This document shows, piece after piece, positions 41,318 to 49,545 of a DNA stretch of 64,000 nt. The notes under the pieces are model-generated. The model saw only the letters and a list, made by a program, of their open reading frames with translations. It did no database searches and was not told the origin of the DNA. The position numbers and the translations under genes were made by a program. The stretch spans positions 174,664-238,663 of the forward strand of contig JBFMHC010000010.1 in assembly GCA_040751755.1 (NCBI GenBank), written 5' to 3'. Within the stretch, counting starts at the first letter, position 1. The number at the start of each line of letters is the position of its first letter. This DNA comes from PFJX01 sp040751755. GTDB lineage: Bacteria; Pseudomonadota; Gammaproteobacteria; Burkholderiales; Thiobacillaceae.

Positions 41318-42187
41318 ATGACCAAAAGCGCCAACGTCCTCCCGCCCCTGCCCGCCGTGCTGGTGTTCGCGGGGACCGACCCGACCGGCGGCGCGGGCCT
41401 GCAGGCGGACATCCTCACCCTCGCCAGCCTCGGCTGCCACCCGCTCTCCGTGGTCACCGCGGTGACCGTGCAGGACACCGCCGGCGTCGACGACTTCCTC
41501 GCCATGGACGCGGAGTGGATCGCCGACCAGGCGCGCGGCGTCCTGGAGGACATCCCGGTGGCGGCGATCAAGCTCGGCATGCTCGGCAGCACCGAGGCGG
41601 TGGCGGCGATCGCCGAGGTGGTGGCGGACTATCCCGACATCCCGCTGATCGTCGATCCCGTGCTCGCCTCTGGGCGCGGCGACTCGCTGTCCAGCGAGGA
41701 CCTGGTGGCCGCCCTGCGCGACCTGATCCTGCCGCAGACCACGGTGATCACCCCGAACAGCCTGGAGGCACGCCGCCTCGTCGAGGGACTGGACGAGGAA
41801 GAGGAGGAAGGCGAGGGGGGCGAGGAGGACGACGAGGCGGGGCGTCTGGACCTCAACGAATGCGCGCGCCGCCTCATCGACCTGGGCTGCGAATACGCCC
41901 TCATCACCGGCGCGCACGAGCAGGGCAGCCCGGTGGTCAACACCCTCTACAACGCGCGCGGCGTGATGCAGCGCCTGAAGTGGGACCGCCTGCCCGGTTC
42001 CTACCACGGCTCCGGCTGCACCATGGCCTCGGCGCTGGCGGCCTTCCTGGCGCAGGGCGTGGAGATCGACGAGGCCGCCAGGGAGGCGCAGGAATACACC
42101 TACCAGGCCCTGAAGCACGCGTTCCGCCCGGGCATGGGCCAGTTCATCCCGGACCGCCTGTTCTGGGCGCGCGACGCGGATGACTGA
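41318..42187 (+). CDS. thiD: Hydroxymethylpyrimidine/phosphomethylpyrimidine kinase ThiD
   Basis: ThiD phosphorylates HMP and HMP-P in thiamine synthesis. The 289-residue protein has FAGTDPTGGAGLQADI near the N-terminus, TVQDTAGV, VDPVLASGRGDSL, TPNSLEARRL and the C-terminal SGCTMASALAAFL anion-hole segment. An unusual acidic insert (residues about 158-172, almost only Glu, Gly and Asp) interrupts the region after EARRLVEGL. The start at 41318 matches the family. The stop overlaps the thiE start by 8 bases. Confidence 0.95.
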   Translation: MTKSANVLPPLPAVLVFAGTDPTGGAGLQADILTLASLGCHPLSVVTAVTVQDTAGVDDFLAMDAEWIADQARGVLEDIPVAAIKLGMLGSTEAVAAIAEVVADYPDIPLIVDPVLASGRGDSLSSEDLVAALRDLILPQTTVITPNSLEARRLVEGLDEEEEEGEGGEEDDEAGRLDLNECARRLIDLGCEYALITGAHEQGSPVVNTLYNARGVMQRLKWDRLPGSYHGSGCTMASALAAFLAQGVEIDEAAREAQEYTYQALKHAFRPGMGQFIPDRLFWARDADD

Positions 42188-42818
42188 GGCCGCGCGCGCG
42201 GCCCTGCGCGGGCTCTACGCCATCACCCCGGACTGGGGCGACACGCGCCGCCTGCTCGCCGCCAGCGAGGCGATCCTCGCCGCCGGCTGCCGCATCCTGC
42301 AATACCGCAACAAGACCGCCAGCGACTGCCACCGCCAGGAACAGGCCGTGGCCCTGCGCGGCCTGACGCGCCGCTTCGATGCCCTGCTGATCATCAACGA
42401 CGACGTCGAGCTGACCGCCTTCTGCGAGGCCGACGGCGTGCACCTGGGCGAGGACGACGGCGGGCTGCGGCAGGCGCGCGCGCGCCTCGGCGCGGCTAGA
42501 ATCCTCGGCGCCTCCTGCTACCAGGACCCGCAGCTGGCGCGCCAGGCGGCCGAGGCCGGGGCGGACTACGTCGCCTTCGGCAGCTTCTTCGCCTCGCCCA
42601 GCAAGCCGCAGGCGCGGCGCGCGCAGCCGGAACTGCTGGCGGCGGGCAAGGCCGCGTCCGGCCTGCCGGTGTGCGCCATCGGCGGCATCGCGCCGGACAA
42701 CGCCGGGCCCCTGGTGCGCGCCGGCGCGGACATGCTGGCGGTGATCTCCGCGCTGTACGATGCGGCCGATCCCGGCGCGGCCGCGCGCCAATTCATCCTG
42801 CTTTTCGAGAACGAGTGA
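42180..42818 (+). CDS. thiE: Thiamine-phosphate synthase ThiE
   Basis: ThiE joins HMP-PP and thiazole phosphate. The 212-residue TIM-barrel protein has LYAITPDW, the CRILQYRNKTAS segment, LIINDDVELT, DGVHLGEDD, YVAFGSFFASPSK and CAIGGIAPDN, all in the expected order. It overlaps thiD and is followed by hemL after 5 bases, the common betaproteobacterial thiD-thiE-hemL arrangement. Confidence 0.95.
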   Translation: MTEAARAALRGLYAITPDWGDTRRLLAASEAILAAGCRILQYRNKTASDCHRQEQAVALRGLTRRFDALLIINDDVELTAFCEADGVHLGEDDGGLRQARARLGAARILGASCYQDPQLARQAAEAGADYVAFGSFFASPSKPQARRAQPELLAAGKAASGLPVCAIGGIAPDNAGPLVRAGADMLAVISALYDAADPGAAARQFILLFENE

Positions 42819-42823
42819 CGACC

Positions 42824-44110
42824 ATGACCTCCCGCAACGACCAGCTCTTCGAACAGTCCCAGCACCTCATCCCCGGCGGCGTCAACTCGCCGGTGCGCGC
42901 CTTCCGCTCGGTGGGCGGCACGCCGCGCTTCTTCACCAAGGGACAGGGCAGCCGGGTGTGGGACGCGGACGGCAAGGCCTACATCGACTACGTCGGTTCC
43001 TGGGGGCCGATGATCCTCGGCCACGCCGACCCGGACGTGATCCGCGCGGTGCAGGAGACCGCCGCCAACGGCCTGTCTTTCGGCGCCCCCACCGAGCTGG
43101 AGCTGGTGATGGCGGAGAAGATCACCCACCTGCTGCCCAGCATCGAGAAGGTGCGCCTGGTCTCCTCCGGCACCGAGGCGACCATGAGCGCGATCCGCCT
43201 GGCGCGCGGCTATACCGGGCGCGACCTGCTGATCAAGTTCGAGGGCTGCTATCACGGCCATGCCGACAGCCTGCTGGTGAAGGCCGGCTCCGGCGCGCTC
43301 ACCTTCGGCTCGCCCAGCTCCGCCGGCGTGCCCGCCGACACCTCCAAGCACACCCTGGTGCTGGACTACAACGACATCGAGCAGGTGAACCGCCTGTTCG
43401 CGGAGAAGGGCGGCGAGATCGCCTGCGTGATCGTCGAGGCGGTGGCCGGCAACATGAACCTGGTGAAGCCGAAGCCCGGCTTCCTCGAGGCCCTGCGCGA
43501 GAACTGCACGAAACACGGCGCGGTGCTGATCTTCGACGAGGTGATGACCGGTTTCCGCGTCGGCCTCGGCTGCGTGCAGGGCCTGTACGGCATCAAGCCC
43601 GACCTCACCACGCTCGGCAAGGTGATCGGCGGCGGCCTGCCGGTGGGCGCCTTCGGCGGCCGCGCAGAGATCATGGACAAACTGGCGCCGCTCGGCCCCG
43701 TGTATCAGGCCGGCACGCTGTCCGGCAACCCGGTGGCGGTGGCCGCCGGCCTGAAGACCCTGGAGAAGATCTGCGCCCCCGGCTTCTACGAGGCCCTCAC
43801 CGCCAAGACTGCCCGCCTGGTGGCCGGGCTCAACGCCGCCGCGCGCGACGCCGGCGTGCTGGCCTGCGCCGACAGCGTCGGCAGCATGTTCGGCCTCTAC
43901 TTCGCCGCCAAGCCGCCCACCAGCTACGCCGAGGTGATGGCCTGCGACAAGGAGGCCTTCAACCGCTTCTTCCACCTCATGCTGCACGAGGGCGTCTATC
44001 TCGCCCCCGCCGCCTTCGAGGCCGGCTTCGTCTCCGCCACCCATAGCGACGCCGACATCGACGCCACCCTCGCCGCCGCCGCGAAGTGCTTCGCCAGGCT
44101 GGCGGGCTGA
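42824..44110 (+). CDS. hemL: Glutamate-1-semialdehyde 2,1-aminomutase
   Basis: HemL converts glutamate-1-semialdehyde to 5-aminolevulinate in the C5 haem pathway. This PLP enzyme of 428 residues starts MTSRNDQLFEQ. It has PGGVNSPVRAF, SSGTEATMSAIRLAR, FEGCYHGHAD, the metal/PLP Asp in IFDEVMTGFR and the Schiff-base lysine in TLGKVIGGGLPVGAFGG. It lies in the thiD-thiE-hemL operon and ends in front of a repeat-bearing spacer. Confidence 0.97.
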   Translation: MTSRNDQLFEQSQHLIPGGVNSPVRAFRSVGGTPRFFTKGQGSRVWDADGKAYIDYVGSWGPMILGHADPDVIRAVQETAANGLSFGAPTELELVMAEKITHLLPSIEKVRLVSSGTEATMSAIRLARGYTGRDLLIKFEGCYHGHADSLLVKAGSGALTFGSPSSAGVPADTSKHTLVLDYNDIEQVNRLFAEKGGEIACVIVEAVAGNMNLVKPKPGFLEALRENCTKHGAVLIFDEVMTGFRVGLGCVQGLYGIKPDLTTLGKVIGGGLPVGAFGGRAEIMDKLAPLGPVYQAGTLSGNPVAVAAGLKTLEKICAPGFYEALTAKTARLVAGLNAAARDAGVLACADSVGSMFGLYFAAKPPTSYAEVMACDKEAFNRFFHLMLHEGVYLAPAAFEAGFVSATHSDADIDATLAAAAKCFARLAG

Positions 44111-44117
44111 ACCCGGC

Positions 44118-44248
44118 CCCCTCACCCGCCGGGGGAGGGCGGGGGGAGAGGGCGGCCTCGCAGAGGCCGTGGCTGCTTCGACCAAGCGCCATCGTGCCCT
44201 GCGGACACGTCCTCTCCTGCCCTTCGGGCATCCTCCCCGCTGGGGGAG
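44118..44248. repeat. G/C-rich intergenic palindromes between hemL and the dsrS-like gene
   Basis: The 160-base spacer holds CCCTCACCCGCCGGGGGAGGG-type sequence at 44118-44138, a GGCCTCGCAGAGGCC hairpin at 44154-44168, and a hairpin CCTCCCC/GGGGGAGG at 44232-44249. Similar motifs recur at 55967-56075 and 62680-62697, suggesting a dispersed REP-like family. No gene is seen in this spacer. Confidence 0.55.
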
Positions 44249-44271
44249 GAAATGATTGAGAGATTGATGCG

Positions 44272-45378
44272 ATGAGTGATGAGCTTTCCCCGGAAGACAC
44301 CTTCCGCCTGCAGGTCCTGCTCGCCCAGGACCTCAAGGCGGTGCGCCTGGACGAGGGAACCCTGACCCTGCACGCCCTCACCCCGCAGGGCGAGGCGAGC
44401 ATCCCGCTGGCGCCCAACTGCCGCGCCGACAAGTATCTGCGTCTGGTGCGCGAACAGCTCTCCGGGCACGCCCTCGGCTCGCCCGGCGGCTACCCCGTCT
44501 ACCTCTCGCGCTGGACGCGGCACGGCCAGATGGAGGGGCTCAACCTCGGCAAGCTGCTGCTCACCGGCGAGCCCGAGGCGGTGGTGGCGGTGGTGCATTC
44601 CCCCGCCCTCACCGACGAACTGGCGGAATACGCCTGGTGGACCCAGCCGACCATCGAGAACGCCCGCCTCATGCTGCGCCGCGAGGCGGTGGCGAAGGGC
44701 CGCATGGGCCGCGTCCTCGCCGAGTTCCTCGCCGAGCACCTGCCCTTCCTGCAGGACGACCACCTCGGCATCATGGACACGGTGGCCGTGCTCATCTACT
44801 CGCGCGCCCTCGCCCCGGATCGCCTGGAGGCCACCTGGAACCGGGGCAAGCGCAGCAACAGCCACTACGTCGCCTTCCTGGAGTTCGCGGCGATCGACGA
44901 GCCCTGCCCCCTGCCCTGCCCGCTCGCGCCGCACCCCGAGCACGCCGCGGTCGCCGCCGCGCTCGCCGACCTGCTGGCGCGCGGCGACCGCGCCGCACGG
45001 GCGCTGGAGAAGGCCCTCTCGGCGCAGGGACAGACCTTCCTCGCCGCCGCCGCCGAGGTGCTGGAGCGGCCGGAGACGCAGGAGGTGGTGGGGCGCACGC
45101 TCAACGCCATCGGCCGTTATTTCGCGGGCGGCGAGCCGGCCGAGCCGCCGGTACCGGCGTGCGGCGACGACGCCCTGGCCGCGCGCCTGCAGGCCGCGGC
45201 GCGCCTGGCGGGCGTGAGCGAGGCCCCGGTGAAACCCGTCTTCGCCCGCTCCACCGCCATCGGCTCGCTCATGCGGCGCAAGATCGAGCCGCTGGTCACG
45301 CCCGTCATGGCCGACCTCAAGGCCCTGCTGGCCGCCAACAACACGGGCGCCCGCAGGCGCCCGTTCAAGCCGCAGTAA
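44272..45378 (+). CDS. DsrS-like protein (sulfur-oxidation accessory family), tentative
   Basis: A 368-residue soluble protein without signal peptide or recognisable catalytic motif. Segments such as LGSPGGYPVYLSRWTR, EPEAVVAVVHSPALTDELA and AWWTQPTIENARLMLRREAV agree with what I recall of DsrS. DsrS is encoded in the dsr clusters of sulfur oxidisers such as Allochromatium and affects sulfur-globule oxidation. That identification is from memory and not certain. No dsr genes are in the window, so if correct this is a detached copy. The start follows a G/C-rich repeat spacer. It is convergent with the secreted-protein gene at 45385. Confidence 0.6.
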   Translation: MSDELSPEDTFRLQVLLAQDLKAVRLDEGTLTLHALTPQGEASIPLAPNCRADKYLRLVREQLSGHALGSPGGYPVYLSRWTRHGQMEGLNLGKLLLTGEPEAVVAVVHSPALTDELAEYAWWTQPTIENARLMLRREAVAKGRMGRVLAEFLAEHLPFLQDDHLGIMDTVAVLIYSRALAPDRLEATWNRGKRSNSHYVAFLEFAAIDEPCPLPCPLAPHPEHAAVAAALADLLARGDRAARALEKALSAQGQTFLAAAAEVLERPETQEVVGRTLNAIGRYFAGGEPAEPPVPACGDDALAARLQAAARLAGVSEAPVKPVFARSTAIGSLMRRKIEPLVTPVMADLKALLAANNTGARRRPFKPQ

Positions 45379-45384
45379 GCCGGC

Positions 45385-46296
45385 CTACTTGGCGGCGGGC
45401 GCCGCCTGCTCCAGGGGTTTCATGAACATCTGCATGATGGCCGTCGGGTCCATGGGTGCGGCCGTGGCGGCGGCGGGCGCGGGTTTTGCCTCGGGGGCGG
45501 CTGGCGCCGGCTGCCAGGGCAGGAACGGCATGGCCTGACCCGGTGCGGCCTGTGCGGCCGGCTGAGTCGGGGCCTGCGACCAGGGCGTGGCGGCAGCCTG
45601 CGGCGCGCTCGGCGCGGCCGGCGTCAGCGCCGGCAGGAAGCCCGGCGCGGGCGAGACCGCGGGTGCGGCGAGGAACGGCAGCATCGGCATGCCTGCCGGA
45701 GCCGCCTGCGCCGGCGTGCCGAAAGGCAGCGGCAGCGTGCCCTGCGCCGGCGAGAACGGCAGCGTCGGCATGGAGGGCGAGAAGGCCGGCGGCGCGAACG
45801 GGTTGGGCAGGTTGCGTTGCAGGTAGGGGTTGCCACCGAACATGCCGCCGCCGTACTGGCTGTAGTGGCCGTAGGACATCAGGTTGGGCGCCACCTGCAG
45901 CACTGGGTAGCCCACCTGGCCCATGGGCATGAGCAGGCCCGGGGCGAGTGGCGCGACCACCGGCGCCGCCATCATGCCGAGGCTGCCCAGGGTGCCGAGC
46001 GTGCCCATGCCGCCCAGGGGGTTGCCGAAGCCGCCGCCGAAGGGGGAACCGAAAGGAGTACCGAATGGCATGCCCATCGGGCTGCCGAAGGGGTTGCCGA
46101 GGGGGTTGCCGAATGAGCCCGCGAACGGGTTGGCAGAGGCAGCAGGGAAGGGATTGGGGAAGGGGCTGCCCGGCGCGGCGGGGGCGGCCATGCCGGCCAT
46201 CGGGTTCATCATCGCGAAGGGATTGGCCGGTGCGTCCGGCGCGGCCTGGGCGGCGCCCGCGGCGACCAGCAACAGCAGGGGGGCGATGCGCTTCAT
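45385..46296 (-). CDS. Secreted Gly/Pro/Phe/Asn-rich low-complexity protein
   Basis: I do not recognise a family. A 303-residue protein with a clear signal peptide (LLLLVAAGAAQA), then short imperfect repeats. Residues 24-100 are built on NPF, GNPFGSP and GMPFGTP units; residues 175-290 are Ala/Pro-rich with LPFSPAQ and MLPFL units. Apart from a short GHYSQYGGG stretch there is little globular sequence and no cysteine. It could be a surface or periplasmic structural protein. It heads a group of three exported proteins on the minus strand, though a 123-base gap with a repeat separates it from the DUF302 gene. Confidence 0.75.
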   Translation of the reverse strand: MKRIAPLLLLVAAGAAQAAPDAPANPFAMMNPMAGMAAPAAPGSPFPNPFPAASANPFAGSFGNPLGNPFGSPMGMPFGTPFGSPFGGGFGNPLGGMGTLGTLGSLGMMAAPVVAPLAPGLLMPMGQVGYPVLQVAPNLMSYGHYSQYGGGMFGGNPYLQRNLPNPFAPPAFSPSMPTLPFSPAQGTLPLPFGTPAQAAPAGMPMLPFLAAPAVSPAPGFLPALTPAAPSAPQAAATPWSQAPTQPAAQAAPGQAMPFLPWQPAPAAPEAKPAPAAATAAPMDPTAIMQMFMKPLEQAAPAAK

Positions 46297-46419
46297 GGGG
46301 AGTCTCCTTGGTGAAACCCAGCCTGATTTAGACCGTCAACCCGGCGCAGGCCGGGGTGACAGCGGACGTTCACGCACCGGCCATCCCTGGATGCGGTGGC
46401 GTGTCTGGCGATACGCGGC

Positions 46420-47133
46420 TTACAGGTCGCCCGCCGCGGCCGCCTTCATGATGTTGTCCATCTTGTCGCGGATATCGGTGGCGAACTTGGTCAGCTCCGT
46501 GGGCGCGCCCATCTTGCCGGAGATGGAATCCAGCCAGGAGGTGTTCCAGTCCAGGGTCAGCACCCAGATCTTCTTGTTGGCGTCTTCCATGATGGCGATG
46601 CGGCAGGGCAGGAAGACGATGGATTCGGGTGCGTACTTCAGCACCTCGCGGCCGGCGGCGATGTCGCAGTAGTGGAACACCTCCATGCGCGGCGCGGTGG
46701 TGTCGCCCAGCACCGCCTGGATGTCCTTCCACATCGGCGAATGGCCCACCAGCTTGAAGTTGAGCTGGTTGGCGCGCAGCTTCATGGACTCCACCACGTC
46801 GTCGAAGCTCAGGCCGTCCTTGGCCTGGTACTTGGTCGTCATCAGGTTCATGACGTCCTTCACGTCCATGCGCGTGACCATGTTCATCATGGGCATCATG
46901 CGCTTCATCATCTTTTCCTTCTCTTCCGGCGGGATGATGCGCGACATCTCGTACGGCAAGGTGCCGCGCCCGCTCGGGCTGATGGGCAGCACCATCGGCC
47001 CGGCGGACACCGGCACGTTGGCGAGGAAGGGGTTGTCGGCGGGCTTGGCCTGCTGCGCCTGGGTGAAGGCGGGCGTGGCAAGGGCGAGGGTCAGGGCGGC
47101 GATCTTGGAACGCAATGAGAGGGAGCGCTTCAT
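46420..47133 (-). CDS. Exported DUF302-domain protein
   Basis: A 237-residue protein with a signal peptide ending near TPAFTQAQ. A Met-rich stretch (residues 70-95: EKMMKRMMPMMNMVTRM) is followed by a DUF302 domain: GLSFDDVVESMKLRANQLNFKLVGH, then VFHYCDIAAGREVLKYAPESIVFLPCRIAIME, described here in part. The domain has two cysteines. DUF302 proteins often accompany sulfur-oxidation genes and may bind haem or thiols. It follows the rhodanese gene after 40 bases, so they are likely co-expressed. The start at 47133 has AAGAAGGAAG upstream. Confidence 0.85.
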   Translation of the reverse strand: MKRSLSLRSKIAALTLALATPAFTQAQQAKPADNPFLANVPVSAGPMVLPISPSGRGTLPYEMSRIIPPEEKEKMMKRMMPMMNMVTRMDVKDVMNLMTTKYQAKDGLSFDDVVESMKLRANQLNFKLVGHSPMWKDIQAVLGDTTAPRMEVFHYCDIAAGREVLKYAPESIVFLPCRIAIMEDANKKIWVLTLDWNTSWLDSISGKMGAPTELTKFATDIRDKMDNIMKAAAAGDL

Positions 47134-47173
47134 ACGTCTTTCTTCCTTCTGCAAAGGTGTTTTATGGATGTTA

Positions 47174-47821
47174 TTAAGGTGCAACTGTCGTCAGACCTAG
47201 GGTTTTCCAGGCCTGCATTCCCCCACGGTACCACTTCAGCTTGTGTGCCGGGTAGCCCAGGGCCAGCAATTGCCTGATGTTGGTGGGGGATTGTCCGCAC
47301 CAGGGCCCATTGCAGTACAGCACCAGGGTCTTGGCGTTCTCGAAGTTCCACAGCCCGCCCTGGCGCGTGGCGCCGAAGCGGAAGATCAGGATCTCGGCGA
47401 TTTTTTCAGGTTCGGTGTGCGCGGGGTGCAGCTCCTGCCAGGGCAGGCGCACCGCGCCGGGGATGACACCCGAACGTAGCGGCCAGTCGCCGTCGCGTGA
47501 GTCGATCACGAGGATGCCCGAGTCCCGGCCCTGCCGCTTCAGGTAGTCGAGCAGTTCCAGCTCGCCGATGGTCTCGACGCCGGGCGCCAGCGTCATGGGC
47601 TGGATGCAGTAGGGCGGGCAGGGGCGGGAGGTGAGGGAATAGTCCGGATCGATCATGTTGTCCGGATCCGGATTGCGCTCGATGCGCACCCGCTTGCCAC
47701 CGTGCAGGACCTCGACGGCGGCGAGCGTGGGCGTGATGTTGACCGCCTTGTCGGCGGCGGCGGCCTGGACCCAGGCCGATGCCAGGGCGAGGCCCAGCAG
47801 CGTGGCGGAGATTCTGTTCAT
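47174..47821 (-). CDS. Periplasmic rhodanese-like sulfurtransferase
   Basis: A 215-residue exported protein (signal peptide to about residue 23). It has a cysteine-containing lead, RPCPPYC near residue 70, and a rhodanese domain. The domain shows LVIDSRDGDWP, SGVIPGAVRLPW, and the active loop CNGPWCGQS with two cysteines, ending GGMQAWKTLGL. The CNGxxC loop resembles that of the PhnD-rhodanese fusion at 39739. A periplasmic location suggests handling of sulfane sulfur or thiosulfate, or redox use of the paired cysteines. It precedes the DUF302 gene. Confidence 0.88.
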   Translation of the reverse strand: MNRISATLLGLALASAWVQAAAADKAVNITPTLAAVEVLHGGKRVRIERNPDPDNMIDPDYSLTSRPCPPYCIQPMTLAPGVETIGELELLDYLKRQGRDSGILVIDSRDGDWPLRSGVIPGAVRLPWQELHPAHTEPEKIAEILIFRFGATRQGGLWNFENAKTLVLYCNGPWCGQSPTNIRQLLALGYPAHKLKWYRGGMQAWKTLGLTTVAP

Positions 47822-47856
47822 GTCGTCTTATCGCCTTCAGGAAAACGGACGCATTC

Positions 47857-47915
47857 GTCATTCCGGCGCAGGCCGGGGTCCAGGGATTCCGGACTCCCAC
47901 CTGTGCCGGAATGAC
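47857..47915. repeat. 59-bp imperfect palindromic element
   Basis: The arms GTCATTCCGGCGCAG (47857-47871) and CTGTGCCGGAATGAC (47901-47915) are inverted copies with one mismatch. They enclose a G/C-rich centre with a second small palindrome, GGATTCCGG. A related sequence, CCGGCGCAGGCCGGGGTGAC, lies at about 46343-46362. This matches the widespread REP-like elements of proteobacterial intergenic DNA. Confidence 0.7.
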
Positions 47916-47982
47916 TTATCGGCAGTTTTCGGCGTTTCCCCAGGGCAAGCGCCCTGGCAGCGAACATGAACGGCGAGGCCCC

Positions 47983-48567
47983 TCAGTCGAGGTACTCGAA
48001 CACCTTCACCACCTTGCCCACGCCCTTGGTCTTCGCCGCCACGTCGGCGGCGGCGTCGCCCTCGGCGCGCTTGACGATGCCCATCAGGAACACCGTGCCG
48101 GCCTCCGTCACCACCTTCACGTGGTTGGCGTTGAAGCGGCGGTCGTCGAACAGGCGCGTCTTCACCTTGGCGGTGAGGTAGGCGTCGTTGCTGCGCGCCG
48201 CGAAGGTGCTCACGCCGCCCACCACCAGCTCGTTCTGCACCTCGCGCACGTTGGGCACCGCCATCGCCAGCTCGCGCACCTTGGCGCGGATCTCCTCGTT
48301 CGGCACCTCGCCGGTCAGCAGCACGCGGCGGTTGTAGCTGGTGGCGTTGACGTGGGTCTCGCGGCCGAACGACTCGCGCACGCGGTTGGCGGTCTTCAGC
48401 TCGATCTCCTCGTCCAGCAGGTAGGTGCCGGTGGTGCGGCGGTCCTCCGCCATCATCACGCCGGTACCCACGCCCACCGCCACCGCCGGCACGCAGCCGG
48501 ACAGGTTGGCCAGGCCCAGGCCCAGCAGAGAGGCCAGGATCAGTTGCCGCAGGGGGAATTTGTTCAT
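47983..48567 (-). CDS. dolP: BON-domain outer-membrane lipoprotein DolP
   Basis: DolP (formerly YraP) supports outer-membrane integrity and sits at division sites. The 194-residue protein has a lipobox LANLSGC (Cys near residue 25). Two BON domains follow: residues about 55-115 with VNATSYNRRVLLTGEV and VREVQNELVV, and about 125-190 with VKTRLFDD and TVFLMGIV. It lies directly after diaA (1 base between), preserving yraN-diaA-dolP. Confidence 0.93.
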   Translation of the reverse strand: MNKFPLRQLILASLLGLGLANLSGCVPAVAVGVGTGVMMAEDRRTTGTYLLDEEIELKTANRVRESFGRETHVNATSYNRRVLLTGEVPNEEIRAKVRELAMAVPNVREVQNELVVGGVSTFAARSNDAYLTAKVKTRLFDDRRFNANHVKVVTEAGTVFLMGIVKRAEGDAAADVAAKTKGVGKVVKVFEYLD

Positions 48568-48568
48568 T

Positions 48569-49147
48569 TCAGGCTCCTAACAGAAAGTAATCGATGCCAT
48601 CGCACAGGCAGTGGATGACCAGAAACTGGGTCTCGACGACGCGCGGCGCCGAGGCGGTGGGCACGCAGATCAGCACGTCGTCCTCGCGCAGCATCTCCGC
48701 CAGGCTGCCGCCGTCGCCGCCGGCCAGCGCCACCACGCGCAGGTCGCGCTCGTGCGCCATGCGCACCGCCTCCTTCACCATGTCCGAATCGCCGAACACC
48801 GAGATCGCCACCAGCGCGTCGCCGGGGTGGCCCAGCGCCGCCACCTGACGCGCCAGGCCGCGCGACGGGTCGGCGTCGTCCATCATCGCCGCGCCGTCGC
48901 GCGCCAGGGAGACGGCCGCCAGGCCGGGGCGATCCTGCTCGAAACGGTCCGCCAGGATCGCCGCCAGATGCCGCGCCGCCAGGCCCGACGCGCCCTGGCC
49001 GCAGACCAGGATCTTGCCCTCGCGCATCAGGCAGTCGGTAAGCACCTGCACCGCCTGCTCGATCGGCTCCTCCAGGGCGAGCAGGGCCTCATGGGCGGCC
49101 TGGATGCTGGCCTGGAACTGATCGTGGATGCGCAGGGCGAGGGACAT
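48569..49147 (-). CDS. diaA: SIS-domain protein DiaA/GmhA type
   Basis: DiaA promotes DnaA assembly at oriC; its paralog GmhA is sedoheptulose-7-phosphate isomerase. The 192-residue protein has the SIS core ILVCGQGASGLAARHLA, VSVFGDS and VALAGGDGGSLAEML, then VETQFLVIHCLCDGIDYFL at the end. Its place between yraN and dolP favours DiaA over GmhA. The GmhA metal-site residues cannot be judged confidently by eye. Confidence 0.88.
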   Translation of the reverse strand: MSLALRIHDQFQASIQAAHEALLALEEPIEQAVQVLTDCLMREGKILVCGQGASGLAARHLAAILADRFEQDRPGLAAVSLARDGAAMMDDADPSRGLARQVAALGHPGDALVAISVFGDSDMVKEAVRMAHERDLRVVALAGGDGGSLAEMLREDDVLICVPTASAPRVVETQFLVIHCLCDGIDYFLLGA

Positions 49148-49203
49148 GGTCGGAACGGCAGGAGGAACGCCGGGGCATTATAGCCACAGGCCCTTTACGC
49201 CCC

Positions 49204-49545
49204 TCACGCCTCGAACGCCCCCTTCAGCCACTCCAGGCGGCCGCCCTGGATCAGCACCGCGTCGAAGCGGCACGGCGAATCCAGGCCCTGGCTGGCCAGG
49301 AAATGCCGCGCCGCCAGCACCACCCGCGCCTGCTTCGCCGCCGTGATGCTCGCCGCCGCGCCGCCGAACGCCGCGCTGCCGCGCGCCCGCACCTCCACGA
49401 ACACCAGCGTCGCCCCGTCGCGCATCACCAGATCGATCTCGCCGCCCCGGCAACGCCAGTTGCGCGCAACCAGGCGCAGGCCGCGCGCGGCCAGGTAATC
49501 CGCCGCCGCCTGTTCCGCCGCCTGGCCGATGTTCGCGTTGCCCAT
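49204..49545 (-). CDS. yraN: YraN-family (UPF0102) endonuclease-fold protein
   Basis: A 113-residue protein with G-Q-A-A-E motif IGQAAEQAAADYLAARGL and the nuclease-like core CRGGEIDLVMRDGATLVFVEVR, including the Glu-x-Asp and Glu-x-Lys-like positions of a restriction-endonuclease fold. The function is not established in the family. Its ATG overlaps the stop of the integron integrase gene as TGATG, so an inserted element now abuts its 5' end. In relatives its 5' neighbour is usually the divergent rsmI, here 10 kb away. Confidence 0.92.
   Translation of the reverse strand: MGNANIGQAAEQAAADYLAARGLRLVARNWRCRGGEIDLVMRDGATLVFVEVRARGSAAFGGAAASITAAKQARVVLAARHFLASQGLDSPCRFDAVLIQGGRLEWLKGAFEA

Noticed and set aside
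45385..46296. Tandem short repeats as a possible CRISPR array
   Set aside because: The repeats are imperfect, very short and in phase with codons (NPF, GNPFG, GMPFG). They encode a low-complexity secreted protein with a signal peptide.
47857..47915. 59-bp palindrome as an attC or insertion-sequence end
   Set aside because: It has no GTTRRRY-type core, no transposase and no target duplication. It matches REP-like elements instead.
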